This document shows, one piece after another, positions 22,230 to 32,316 of a stretch of DNA of 64,000 nucleotides. The first letter of the stretch is position 1. Every line of letters starts with the position of its first letter. The stretch spans positions 62,001 through 126,000 of the forward strand of contig JAKSZP010010636.1 of assembly GCA_022478985.1 (NCBI GenBank). The letters are read 5' to 3'. Both the position numbers and the translations under genes were made by a program. The stretch comes from Massospora cicadina. Taxonomy: Eukaryota; Entomophthoromycota; Entomophthoromycetes; Entomophthorales; Entomophthoraceae. The notes beneath the pieces were generated by a model, which was given only the letters and a program-made list of their open reading frames with translations, made no database searches and was not told the DNA's origin.

Positions 22230-23839
22230 ACAGTGGGGTTGCCCAGCCTGATCCTTATCACATCAAAGTAACTATTGGTGCTTTAATGTACTGCATGTGA
22301 GCTGGACCTCCAAGGTAAGTTTCAGGAAAACTAGCATAAGAAATTTAGACTGTCCTGCCAGTTGGGATTCAAAAGCACCCAGAAAGCAAGCCAGAAAGCC
22401 AGTGTCATTGCTGCTCAAATGAAATTGATGGTTCAGGAAGCTGGGCAAAAATGGCTCATTAATTTATGGCGATCATGAAAAGTAAATTGGCAATGAATAA
22501 AACAGATGCAATCCCAGACCCTGCGTGCCTTACTTCAGGGGGTTGCACTACTGGGTAACTGCTTCAGGATTTTCAATGGAAGGGGTCATCACCAAAGCAG
22601 AGACAAGGGGGCGGATTTTTGGTTGAAGGTGAGATATGTGAGCCCACAGGATTCCAATATCCTGTTAGCAGGTAGCTTCAACAATGGGATTAAATTTGCA
22701 GAAATTTCTTGCACAATAAATCTAGTTGACTATGTTGGGAGCAATTGTTACAAAACTGGTATAGCTTATTCAGTATAGGGGCGGACGGGACACCAAGTTA
22801 GTGCCATTGGGACTTTGCCAAGAATTGAAGTAAAATTAAAATTTGGGGCTAGCGGGGAACTTTATTGAAAGTAAAAATTAAGAAATTGACAAACAATGTC
22901 CTCAATGCAACATGAATGATTGACTAATGTTTGATTTGGGTCAGCTTGTCAGAAAAATGGGATCATGGTTCTCATATTTCGACCTAATCCAGCGAATTTT
23001 TGAGGGAGGGGGAGATGATTAAATCTGAACTGACATCAAAGGACTTGTTGGTAGGCTGAGTTGCTATTTGTTCATCTGCAAACGCCTGACATGAGGTTTT
23101 GATGAGTTTACATCAGTTAGCGTGACAGTGTCTGGCCTAATGGGCAATGGGAATCCCCTAGGGTTACCCCATATAGGGGAAGTCCCAACGGGTCAGAAAT
23201 GGTTTTGGGATGGCCAAACTGCCTGTGTCCCATTGCTGGAGCATTTGTTCAGCAAATTGGTATCATCAAACACTAATTCAAATTTTTTAAATGAGGTTTT
23301 AAACTATTATCAACAACATCGCCTGATGATGATAACTGCCCATTGTGGATAGTCCCCCACAATTTTGGGGGAAGATTGGCATTAGCAACATACTGCTCAA
23401 TGCCATCAGCAAATTGAAATAAGAATTTGTTACTTGTCCCCTTCTGACTATTACTTTCTCACCTATAAGTCTTTATTCCTGTAAATTTTAGACATTTGGC
23501 TAAGATTCTGAGGATTTAGTACATTGGTTTTATGAAGACCCTCCAGCTCGTGAGGAAGACAGTTACCAATGATTTCTGTGCAGATTTCCTCTATTTGATG
23601 AACCAATTTAGTGGAGGCAAGTGCAGGTTTGGGAGAATATTCAGAGACAGTGCTGCTACCCAGCACTTGTCTACCACAATGGCGAGGTCACCCTGGGTAT
23701 TGAGGGGTAAAGCCGCCCTCATTGGACCCTTTATATTGAGGAAATGGTAAAATTGCCTGATCCACGCAGAGGGGACAAACCCCTAGACTTACATTACCCT
23801 TTCCTTTTGCCAAAGGAGGGGTGCGACCACTGGAAACTG
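22230..23839 (-). repeat. Repeat family G, copy G1
   Basis: About 1.6 kb that aligns with 44050-45675 (G3) over nearly its whole length and in part with 40770-41900 (G2, same orientation). The coding strand appears to be minus: near 23463-23780 a frame shared by all copies reads through LNTQGDLA, VDKCWV and LVHQIEEIC(T/A).(I)I with a Leu/Glu-rich helix after it. No known enzyme motif is seen. The right end is cut by the A1 5' LTR at 23840. It may be a gag-like part of a lost element; it weakly recalls the E ORF2 product. Function unknown. Confidence 0.55.
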
Positions 23840-24701
23840 TGTCATGGTCAAATAATGATATAATAATTGGGACTAACGTTAATGACAAAGCAGTATGTCA
23901 GGAGGCCAAAAGGTGAAGTTGGAAAACCTCCCTGACCTCAAGCATACCATAGATCAACGCTGGGCTAAGGCAAAGTATGCTCAGGCCGGTCCTAAGGATG
24001 CAAGAGAAGTTTAGCCCTGTACAACAGTAGATGTGTTAAAACAAACTAGCTTTGTAATAAACAAAACGGCTCACTTCAGTTTTTTATGTGCATGGGGTTT
24101 TGAAACCCATTCAGTTTTTGAAATTTTCAGCTTGGGTTGTCTTCTCTTACATTCAATTACCCAAGTTTGGTCAATTACCAAGTACAGTATATTGCCCAAT
24201 GGAAGTGTGAGTTTATTGGTGCTCCTCGACTTAGATCCACTTCCTTCAATTGATTGTTTTCACAAAATCCCTTAAATTCCTCAAGTTGAGACCAATCTCT
24301 TCCGTTGGTCAACTTCCCTATTAGTAAACCCTTAATTAATACGCCTTTTTATAAAATTCATGTTATCTTGGACGTTCCTGTGCGCAGACTTCTTTGAGGA
24401 GGTCTTGCACAACGTTAACCATTTACTTTTATCTATTTTAAATTTATCTGCACATGCACCATTGGGTCTCTTAGGCTCCCTCCAACCAAGGGCGATTATA
24501 CATTACCCCTATGAGCCCCGTGTGGCTCCCTTTTAGTTACTTCTTTCACTGATAAAATTTCACTACATAAGTTATTCTAGCTCAAGCACCTTCTGCTGGG
24601 CTCTAGTAACATTTGTACTAATTAATAGTTCCCTGTCGTTGGCCCTATGCACTATGCACTACCACGCTGGGAACAGGAGAGTTATATACACTCTCCTTTA
24701 A
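23840..24701 (+). repeat. A1 5' LTR (intact, ~862 bp)
   Basis: Starts TGTCATGG and ends near ACTCTCCTTTAA. It matches the split 3' LTR throughout. A TATAAAAT box lies at 24350-24357. The site GGTCTTGCACAACGTT at 24401-24416 is the uninterrupted counterpart of the LINE2 insertion point in the 3' LTR. The first ~170 bp are much more diverged from the 3' LTR than the following ~650 bp. Confidence 0.85.
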
Positions 24702-25043
24702 TTAGTTGACCAACGCCTAAACTTTAAATTCATGAGCTTTTTACATGTGGGACTTTTCTGAAGTGCAAACGGTGTGTGCCAGATGGTGGCCATGGCCGTG
24801 GTGGGGTTCGCCACTGTTTTTGCATTTGTCTGAGGGTTAAACCAGTCCAGCATTATTCTCACTAACTCCAAAAGTAAGGTACTCACCCTTCTTGCCTGTA
24901 CTTGGAGTGATGGTCACTTTACGATCTGAGAGTCATGATTCCCCTACTTTACACCAAAATACAATAAAATCAACACAAGAAAATCTTTTTCCTTTTACAC
25001 CACATTCAAACAGTTCAGGTGGGGTTTATAGACAAAGGGCCTG

Positions 25044-25274
25044 GTGGTGTTGGCCTTGGACAAAGTTGCACAACTTGTCATCAAATTGGGGTTAGGATTA
25101 TTCATGACCCAAAATGCATTTTTTAATGACTTTTCCACATATACTATAGAACCATGTCTCTTACCATATGGCTTAAATTCAGACTCCATTTCATTATATG
25201 AAATTATCCCTGAGGACCCCCTCTTGTCCCCTACCATGATCCACCAAACCCAGGAGGTGGAGAAGGAGTTTTAA
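25044..25274 (+). pseudogene. A-family short ORF upstream of protease
   Basis: A 76-codon frame whose protein aligns with the A3 frame at 63080-63295: LALDK(V)AQL against LALDNVGHF, QNAFFND against KNAFYNE, a shared YT.EP, and IIPED/IIPV, followed by a TQEVEKE block. It is the only conserved coding region between the 5' LTR leader and protease in both copies, where a gag would be expected. It has no zinc knuckle and no capsid motif that I recognise. Either it is the last part of a degraded gag, or the family lacks a normal one. Confidence 0.5.
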
Positions 25275-25699
25275 CTAATATATAGAAACGTTTATGCAGT
25301 TGCTGAAGATATGGAGGTATTTTTTGCTTTCAATCTACATCACTTTTGAGCATATTATTATTAAAAGCAACCATTAATTTTCCATCACCACCTACACCAC
25401 ATCACATATATTCATTTATGTCAGCGGATCTGCCACCTGCTGCCCCAGTGTGGGGCAGTGGCACTCTCCCTGCTAGCGTTTTATGCCCAGTAGAAAAACG
25501 TGTATGTACAGGCTCATCCTGCCCACCTAATACATCAGGCTGATTTGTCCCTCCAAGGGACTTATTAGTACACTTAGCACGAGTCCACCCAACCTGCCCC
25601 CACTCACTTGCCCTACCCTAATCCAATATTCACTTTTGCCTCCATGTCAAATATGGTCTTTTCTTACCATATGCTGACAAAGCAATAATTGAGCTGGTA

Positions 25700-26262
25700 A
25701 TGGCCACGTTAGTACCAGCTGGGTTTATTGACTTCCTCCCTTACAAGGGCTATTTTGATATAAGCTTTCCCACTGAAGAAGACGCAGACACTGCAGCAGC
25801 TACGCCATCATTTTATAAAAACACTACCATTTTCACCACCTATACACGCCTCCCCAGTGATACCACATTTATGGTAATCTTTGCAAACCTTCCTTCCCAC
25901 CTTCCCCCTTAAACACTCTATGAAGAATTGATGACAGGGCTGTCTAAATATAGCACAGACCTCATCCTCCACTTCCATGTCCTGAGAGGTTCTGAATGAT
26001 TAGTGGCACCACAGGCAATGGACACCATTACCCCCCACTAGCCAACCATAGCCAGCACATCTCACCACGTGCCTATAGCCATCTGCACCGGATCACTTCT
26101 TTTGGGCTCGCACTGATGATGGCCACACAGTTTGCCCTCTCTGCCATGAGTTGGACCACTCTAAACAGGCCTGTCACCACAGTTTTAAAATGGAAACACA
26201 TCATGCTCACATGTGAGGCCACACGGTGTGAAACTGGCTTAATTATGCTCGCTGGTGCATTC
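25700..26262 (+). pseudogene. E2 ORF1 (zinc-knuckle protein), frameshifted
   Basis: The first 70 codons (25700-25912) align with E1 ORF1: FIDFLPYKGYFDI against FIDFNLYKGYFNL, DADTAAATPS against DAATAATVPL, and LPSDTTFMVIFANLPSHLPP against the corresponding E1 block. After a stop and a frame change, the zinc knuckle C-x2-C-x4-H-x4-C is encoded at 26133-26174. The remainder is cut by the nested B sequence, and the frame resumes near 26990. Same role as in E1: probable nucleic-acid binding. Confidence 0.65.
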
Positions 26263-26268
26263 CACAAG

Positions 26269-26982
26269 CTAGTTTCTACAAATTTCTTAATATAAAGATT
26301 TAAATAAAAAGTGTTAGTAAAAATTGAATTTTTATGATATTTATTAAGCGCACAATAAAGGGAAAAATGATGATCCTTGACCTCTGACTATCTAGTTTAT
26401 AAAGTAATTCCAAGTAATGAGGTGAATTCAGGAATATGTTCAGAATTGCTGACCCTAACCTGAATTAAGAAATATGCAGGAAGAGTGTATCACAACATGG
26501 GAACTTGCTTCATAGCATCAGAACAAAAGAAGAGTAATTTTTATTGGCTAGAACGTACCCATGAGGTAACTATTTTATGTACTTGAGCCAATCACCGCCT
26601 GCGAAATTTCTTGCACCTTGGGAGACCCCCACCAAGCCTATAAAAAAGGGGGGTCCCCGCGTAGGTGTGTTGTAGGACTTTGGGGTGATGGAGGGAGTGC
26701 CCTCCAATGGTACCCTGAGGTCCAAGGTGAGGTCAAAGTAATCTGACCAGCCAATTTTACTGCTAGTGCCCATACAGGTTTCAAACTAGTGTTTCCACGA
26801 TTAATGGGGTTCTTCCAAGAATTGGCCAGGGACTTTTGGCTGATTCCCTCAATTTTCTTACTTTTTTTAATAAATGAACTCTTAACTTGTAAAATTGAAA
26901 ATGGTCGACATTTCCCTTTTTCAGTGGAACTCAACCTACAGCATTCTTATTTTTAGGCTGCAAAGGTAAATGTCTGACACAC
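26269..26982 (+). mobile_element. B-a: LTR-like repeat nested in E2
   Basis: Absent from E1 at the equivalent position but homologous to 43367-44049 and 47178-47761, which lie in the opposite orientation. It has a CCAAT box (26588-26592) and TATAAAAAA (26639-26647), the promoter spacing shared by all three copies. It ends in a leader reaching AAATGTCTGACAC, as does the B copy in front of element C. ACAAG occurs at both edges (26264-26268 and 26983-26987), a candidate 5-bp target duplication. Most likely a solo LTR. Confidence 0.6.
26588..26647 (+). promoter_or_regulatory. B-a core promoter (CCAAT and TATA)
   Basis: CCAAT at 26588-26592 and TATAAAAAA at 26639-26647, about 47 bp apart, followed by a G-rich run. 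The same pair with similar spacing is found on the minus strand at 43699-43757 and 47420-47478. Conservation in three diverged copies suggests a real RNA polymerase II promoter of the LTR. Confidence 0.6.
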
Positions 26983-27359
26983 ACAAGCAGCATTTGAGTG
27001 GGGATTTTGGCTACCCCCACCCCCTCCAGCTGACCATTTAGAAATCAGCAAACATTTGTGACCAAAGCCCAAGCCAGCCAATTTTTCAACTTATACCCTA
27101 TTGAGTGCAGGTTTAGAACCAAATTCAAACCAACCAATTTCCCACCCCAAAAGTTACCCAACCACAGCCACGTCTCTCTGACTCAATCCTAATCAACCAA
27201 AATCCATGGGACTTATTAGATGAAATAACTGAATTTTGGGATATTATCCCACCTCCGTACTTTTCAATAAATTTAAAACCATATTAGCCTTCAGACTTTG
27301 ATGCCCCATTCCTGTCCAAAAATATATCCTAAACCCACTGATACCCCATTCTTGATCGA

Positions 27360-27870
27360 CCATCAACTTACTGAGGTTGCAGTGGCCTCTCCTGATAGTC
27401 GCCATCTCTGAGCAGCTGTGGCACTCTTGGTTGCTGAATTCAAAGAAGGGCTACAATTAACCAAATTCTCAGCTGAATTCACTATAGATGCAAGAATGGA
27501 AATCGAAAAATTACATGAAACTGCCACCTCTGCTGTAGAGCATGTGGCTGCACTGGCAGAATTTTCCCCCACCACACGTATCACCAGAGCTAATATTATG
27601 AACTTCACCCAGCTTCCTGATGTATGCATAAAAGCTGAACACCATGTTGCTGAACTCCTGGAGGCTTTGCTCCAGGTCCAGATTGTTATTAAAGATAATA
27701 AAAATTATCTTTTTTACCTCAACCCACATCCTGCTGATGCCCCAAACCCCTTGCTCTTGGCTTTGATCAGCCCCTTCAATGGTGAAGATGAAATTTATAA
27801 TCCGCCTGACCCCCTCACCCTCTGCCATGGTGGGATAAGCGGTTCACTACTGCTACACCTGGTTGGTTAA
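27360..27870 (+). pseudogene. E2 ORF2: conserved helical domain
   Basis: 150-170 codons aligned with E1 at 121-620. The long open part (27418-27870) begins after a stop and is rich in Ala, Glu, Leu, Thr and Ile with repeated EF..GL and E..H patterns, suggesting helices. It ends in an acidic Pro-rich segment and a CHGG motif. No known domain is recognised. Directly downstream comes the E 3' end and then the A1 protease. Confidence 0.5.
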
Positions 27871-28019
27871 TTTTCCTTTTTGATTTGGTGTCTCGCCACA
27901 CATTTAGGGCTTTTGGTTTGTGTTTTTGGTTTGCTTATTATGTTTTGTATCAGTAATGTCTATCCCCTGGTCAGCGTACCTCAAATATAAATTTAAAAAA
28001 TTTAAAAATTTAAAAAATA

Positions 28020-28790
28020 TGGAGCGATATGTGCCCTCAGTAGTAAGAGTGTTAAACTATCTCTCTCCATTTTTTGATGCAACAATGAACCCTGGTGGTG
28101 CGTACATACCTGAAGCAGAGTTTGGTGGTAAAGTGTTGGCGTTTGCTGATTTAAATAAAGTTCATTCAGGTTATTTTATAATGACTGCTACCCTTTATCC
28201 TCTTTAGGGAACATCAGAACCACTATTTTGGTCGATACTGGAGCTTCTGAGAATTTTATGGACCAAACTTAGACGACTACCTTGAGCTGAGTTACGTACC
28301 AGGTGGTATGGCTAGAGGAGGGGCTTCTCAAGGTATTTCAACGCTGAAAATCAGGGGGTTAGTGGACTATCAAGTTGGCACCTATTTTTTCGTAACCACT
28401 CCAAGCTATCAAAAACCTCTTGCACCCCATCATTTTAAGGGTAGAATGGTGGAGAAAGTTTGATGTCAGGACTATCTTAAAAAATACTTTATCCTTAACT
28501 TTAAAGAATGGTCACAAGTTGGTTGTTCCTTTGTCTGAAGCCAACTTTTAGGGCGATTTTCCCTACTGGCCCAATATTCACCCTCTCAGTCTTGCTCCGT
28601 TGCTGAAACCCTCTGTGGAAGTTCACCTACCTTACTGTTTGGAGGGGTTGAAATCTTTGTTTGATGCGGCAATAGCTAACTCCCTACATGATAATTCATA
28701 GTTTAATTACGAGTTTAAGCTCACTGTTGATCTAGTGCTTATATCTTCCCCCAATTACCCATTGACTGTTCAAGAGGAAGAGGCTTAAGA
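28020..28790 (+). pseudogene. A1 protease region
   Basis: Begins with PSVVRVLNYLSPFFDA, matching the A3 frame at 62940-62990. The retropepsin core TTILVDTGASENFMD is encoded at about 28220-28262 with the catalytic Asp intact. It continues through KNLLHPIILR.EWWRKFDV and the LSLTL.NG..LVVPL segment near 28500-28540. Several stops interrupt it. Role by family: cleaves the Gag-Pol polyprotein. Confidence 0.75.
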
Positions 28791-29400
28791 TGTGTGGGTT
28801 AAAAAGCAGTTAGCCGAAGGCACAATTTTTCAGCGTAACTCGCCAGTATGCTCTCAACTTCTTTTTGTGAAGAAAGCGATGGACCTTTATGTCCTTGTTT
28901 AGATTATTGGAACCTAAACAATGTTACTGCAACGACCAACATCCCACCTCTTTAGATTCTCAGATTACGCGCTATTTAGAGAAGGCTAAAGTCTTCTCCA
29001 AACTGAATTGCCTCAATGCGTTCAATCAGATTCGGTTTAAGAAGGGTCTGAAGTGGTTAATTGCATTCTGAACCATAAAAAGAATCTTCCATTTTTGGGT
29101 CATGCCCTTTGGGCTAAAGAATGCCCCTGATATCTTTCACCGCCACATTTATGCAGCTTTGGGGAACCTGATGAGAGTATGTTCTGTAGCCTACATGGAT
29201 GATATTATGGTGTTTTCCCCTGATAATGAGTCCCATGCAGTACACCTTCAGCAAGTGGCGGAGAGGTTAAGGGCATCTCGCCTTACGCTGAAGATCAGCT
29301 AATGTGAATTTTTAAGTCTTAGGTAATTTTCTGGCCAATGTCATGTTTGACCATGGACATATGATAACTCCAGACAAGGAGAAGGCAATCCATTAGTGGC
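28790..29400 (+). pseudogene. A1 reverse transcriptase
   Basis: Frames at 28889-29071 and 29102-29302 carry KAKVFSKLNCLNAFNQI (palm motif A with Asp changed to Asn), MPFGLKNAP and the catalytic VAYMDDIMVFS at about 29186-29218 with YMDD intact (29192-29203). The N-terminal part near 28790-28900 has the expected FQRNSPV..LLFVKK. The A3 RT at 61566-62120 is the matching copy and keeps LDCLNAF. Confidence 0.8.
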
Positions 29401-29439
29401 TCACCCCCACTTTAGCAAGAAAATGAGGAGTTTTAGGGG

Positions 29440-29970
29440 ACATTATGTTCATCAAGAAGTTCACGCCAATTTTTCTGAGGTGGCACGCCCTATTATATGG
29501 CCAGTAGTGCAAAAGTGCTTCAGTGGTCCCCTGTTTTGGAGGATGCTTTCCAAGCAGTAAAGTGCACCTTGTTGTCCACGTCTGTCCTTAGGCATGTAGA
29601 ACCTTAAAAAGAGTTTATTGTATCTACTGATGCCTCCAACTTCGCCATAGCGGTTTCCTTGTTACAAGTAGGCGAAGTTGTGATAGAGCATCCAGTGGGA
29701 TATTTTCTCAGTAAATGTCTTTGCCTGCGTTGAATTTTGCTGTTTATGACAAAGAGTTACTAGCAGTGGTGGAGGCGCTGACTTATTGCCATCATCACTT
29801 GCATGGCTCATTGCAACCCTTATGCATACATACAGACCGCTGAGCCTTGCTGTGATACCGCGCAACTCATGCCTTGACCCTATGACAGACCCTTGGCATG
29901 AGACCCTTGCCCAGTTTTCATTTTCTTATGAGTTCACCAAAGGCAAGGATAATGGGTTGGAGAATGCTTT
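29440..29970 (+). pseudogene. A1 RNase H domain
   Basis: Fragments in several frames: the STDASNFAIAVSLLQVGE strand near 29628-29680, an EHPVGYF segment, the YDKELLAVVEAL helix near 29745-29785, and near 29915-29975 SYEFTKGKDNGLENALSRN, the end of gypsy RNase H. It corresponds to A3 61030-61569. Broken. Confidence 0.72.
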
Positions 29971-30109
29971 GAGCCGCAATCTTGCATTAGCTCCTGATAC
30001 AAATGAGGTAGAGGTTCATAACACCCATTTGATGATTCTGCCAGTTAAGATTGTGCCTTAACTTTCCTCTTCCCCGGCCAACAAGCTAGCGCTCGCTCTT
30101 CTGGAAAAT

Positions 30110-31290
30110 GTGGAGGAATACTTTATGTTCAGTAATGTAGTCCTTTCTCAGTTGTTATCAGCCGAATATACTATGGTTCTTTCCAAGAGCGCTTTTAATC
30201 AAGAGGACATTACCAGGGGTTATCATGTAAAGGATGAGATGGTGTGGTTTCAGGGGCACCTATGGGTTCCTGCTGGACCACTTCGCCTGAAAATCATCTG
30301 GGAACATCATGACGGAATCACCGTTGGTCATTCTGGGAAAGCAAAGACCTTGGAGTTGATACAACGCACTTACAATTGGAAGGGCATGCCTTCTCATGTG
30401 GGACGGTATTGTAAGGAGCGCCTGATCTGCAATCAAATTAAACCAAATTGACAACCCTTAGTGGGTTGTTAGTACCAGTTCAGAATGCTGAAAGGGCCCT
30501 GGATTTCCTTAATGGTGTATTTCATTGTGGAATTACCTGGTTCTGATGGTTATGATGCCATCATGGTGGTGTTGGATCGTTTTACAAAGTTCGCCCACTT
30601 TATTCCTTGCATAACAACAATAACCGCAGCTGAGATGGCTAGCTTCTTTGTCACTCATGTGTTTTCGCTTCATGGGGTTCCCCAAAAAATTATTAGTGAT
30701 TGGGGACCCCACTTTACTTTTGTCTTTTGGGAAGAGTTTTATAAGACTCTTCAGATTCGCACCAGCCATTCAACTGCCTATCATCCTCAATCAGATGGGC
30801 AAACCAAATGAGTGAACCAGTGCTCAGAACAGTTTCTGCGGTGTTACACCGCTGCAGATCATACATATTGGGTTCCTCACCTTCCTATGGCCCAGTTTAG
30901 CTACAACACTTTGCATTATTCAATTGGATGCCTCTCTCCTTTTTCCAGCCATTGTTTTAACCCCGCCTTCAACATTGAGCCCAGCTGTGGATCTAAAGTG
31001 GAAGATGTGGTGGAATTTGCCAAGACTATCAAGAAAGTACACCAGGGAGTTTACAAAAGTTTGGAGGCGGCAATGCAAGTATATAAGGAGAACGCTGATG
31101 GTAAGCGACAAGTGGGTCCAGCGTACAAAGAAGGGGATATTGTGTTGCTTAGCTCTAACTTACCTACCAAGCAGCCATGGAAAAAGCTGGGACCAAAGAG
31201 GATTGGCCTTACCGCGTGGTTAGAAAGGTGGGCCATGCCTCATATCAGTTGGATCTTCCCTCTAAAATTCGGATCTTTTCTGTCATTATG
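30110..31290 (+). pseudogene. A1 integrase
   Basis: The zinc-binding N-terminus is in the frame 30110-30451 (HHDG..VGHSGKAKTLEL and YCKERLIC). The core is in 30485-30811: the first catalytic Asp is lost (VYFIVELP, where the family has an Asp), while the second survives in IISDWGPHF. The glutamate region GQTK followed by a stop has lost its Glu, with VNQ continuing at 30812. The frame 30812-31291 holds the rest: FSYN.L.., KVEDVVEFAKTIKKVHQGVYK and the C-terminal GDIVLL. Not catalytic as it stands. Confidence 0.8.
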
Positions 31291-31329
31291 AGAGCAAATT
31301 GACGTTGTTTGAGGGCCCCCACCAGAGAC

Positions 31330-31540
31330 TCCTGAGGCCTATCTCGTGGATGGGGTGCCAGAGTGGGAGGCGGAGGAAAGAGTAGCCTCCGCAGAGTAAA
31401 ATGAAGACTTGATTACCTGGTATCCTGTAAGGGATTTGATGCAGCATAAAAACAGTTGGATACCAGTGTGCAACTGTGCACATGCCCAAGACCTGATCAA
31501 TGCTTTCCATAAGCATTTTCCCCAGGCCGCCAGATCTTAG
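31330..31540 (+). pseudogene. A1 chromodomain remnant
   Basis: After ETPEAYLVDGVPEWEAEE the sequence still aligns with the well-preserved A3 chromodomain (59430-59640), including CAHAQDLINAFHKHFPQAA against CVNAQDLIEAFHKRFPQAA. The central beta strands are frameshifted and a stop is present. By family, a C-terminal integrase chromodomain steers insertion toward marked chromatin. Confidence 0.65.
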
Positions 31541-31628
31541 TCAAAGCAAACCGTTGCCACAATGAAGTTAGCCCCTGCCCGCAAGAACTTTTCCCTGGTG
31601 AAAGCCCCTAGAGGGGAGTTGAGCCCTT

Positions 31629-31640
31629 AAAGAAGGAGGG
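31629..31640 (+). other. A1 polypurine tract
   Basis: AAAGAAGGAGGG followed by TAA directly before the 3' LTR start at 31644. A3 has AGGAGGATAGGG in the same place (minus, about 59360-59371). Confidence 0.65.
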
Positions 31641-31643
31641 TAA

Positions 31644-32219
31644 TGTTATGGTTGAATAATGACATCATAATTGGCACCAACCTTAAGGACAAAGCAGCAT
31701 ATCAGGAGGCCAAGAAGGTGAAGTTAGCAGGAATTTCTGACCTCAAGCATATCATAGATCAACTCTGGGATAAGGCGAAGTATGCCCAGGCTGGTCCTAA
31801 GGATGCAAGAGAAGTTTAGCCCTGTATAACAGTAGATGTGTTAAAACAAACTAGCTTTGTAATAAACAAAACGGCTCACTTCAGTTTTTTATGTGAATGG
31901 GGTCTTGAAATCCATTCAGTTTTTAAAATTACCAGCTTGGGTTTTCTGCTCTTACATTCAATTACCCAAGTTTGGTCAATTACCAAGTACAGTATATTGC
32001 CCAATGGAAGTGTGAGTTTACTGGTGCTCCTCGACTTAGATCCACTTCCTTCAATTAATTGTTTTCCCAAAATCCCTTAAATTCCTCAAGTTGAGACCAA
32101 TCTCTTCTGTTGGTCAACTTCCCTATTAGTAAACCCTTAATTAATACACCGTTTTAAAATTCATGTTATCTTGGATGTTCCTGTGCGCAGACTTCTTTGA
32201 GGAGGTCTTGCACAATGTT
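31644..32219 (+). repeat. A1 3' LTR, first part
   Basis: Begins TGTTATGG and follows the 5' LTR up to GGTCTTGCACAATGTT (32204-32219), which is the left copy of the LINE2 target duplication. The LTR resumes at 37491/37507. Confidence 0.85.
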
Positions 32220-32316
32220 TTTTATTGCGGGGAAGGCCGACCATGGGATGGACACTTTTGAATATGACTCATGAAAAATAAACTTAGTAACAGGGGGGCA
32301 CCCCAGAGAAGCGATG

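Larger units (their letters stand above)
25309..28024 (+). mobile_element. Element E, copy E2, with 8-bp target duplication
   Basis: An insertion (25317-28016) flanked by ATATGGAG at 25309-25316 and 28017-28024. The related element A3 has the empty site (around 62985-63015, minus), where the TQEVEKE segment runs straight into the protease frame. The insertion contains an E leader, the zinc-knuckle ORF1, a nested B-type LTR-like sequence, ORF2 and an A-rich tail of ATTTAAAAA-like repeats. There is no RT and no LTR of its own. A short duplication plus an A-rich 3' tail suggests retrotransposition in trans by a LINE. Confidence 0.72.

Noticed and set aside
25317..28016. Element E as the normal gag of chromovirus A1
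   Set aside because: A3 lacks it without loss of flanking homology, the insertion has an 8-bp duplication and an A-rich tail, and E copies occur apart from A elements. Still possible if A3 is a deletion derivative.
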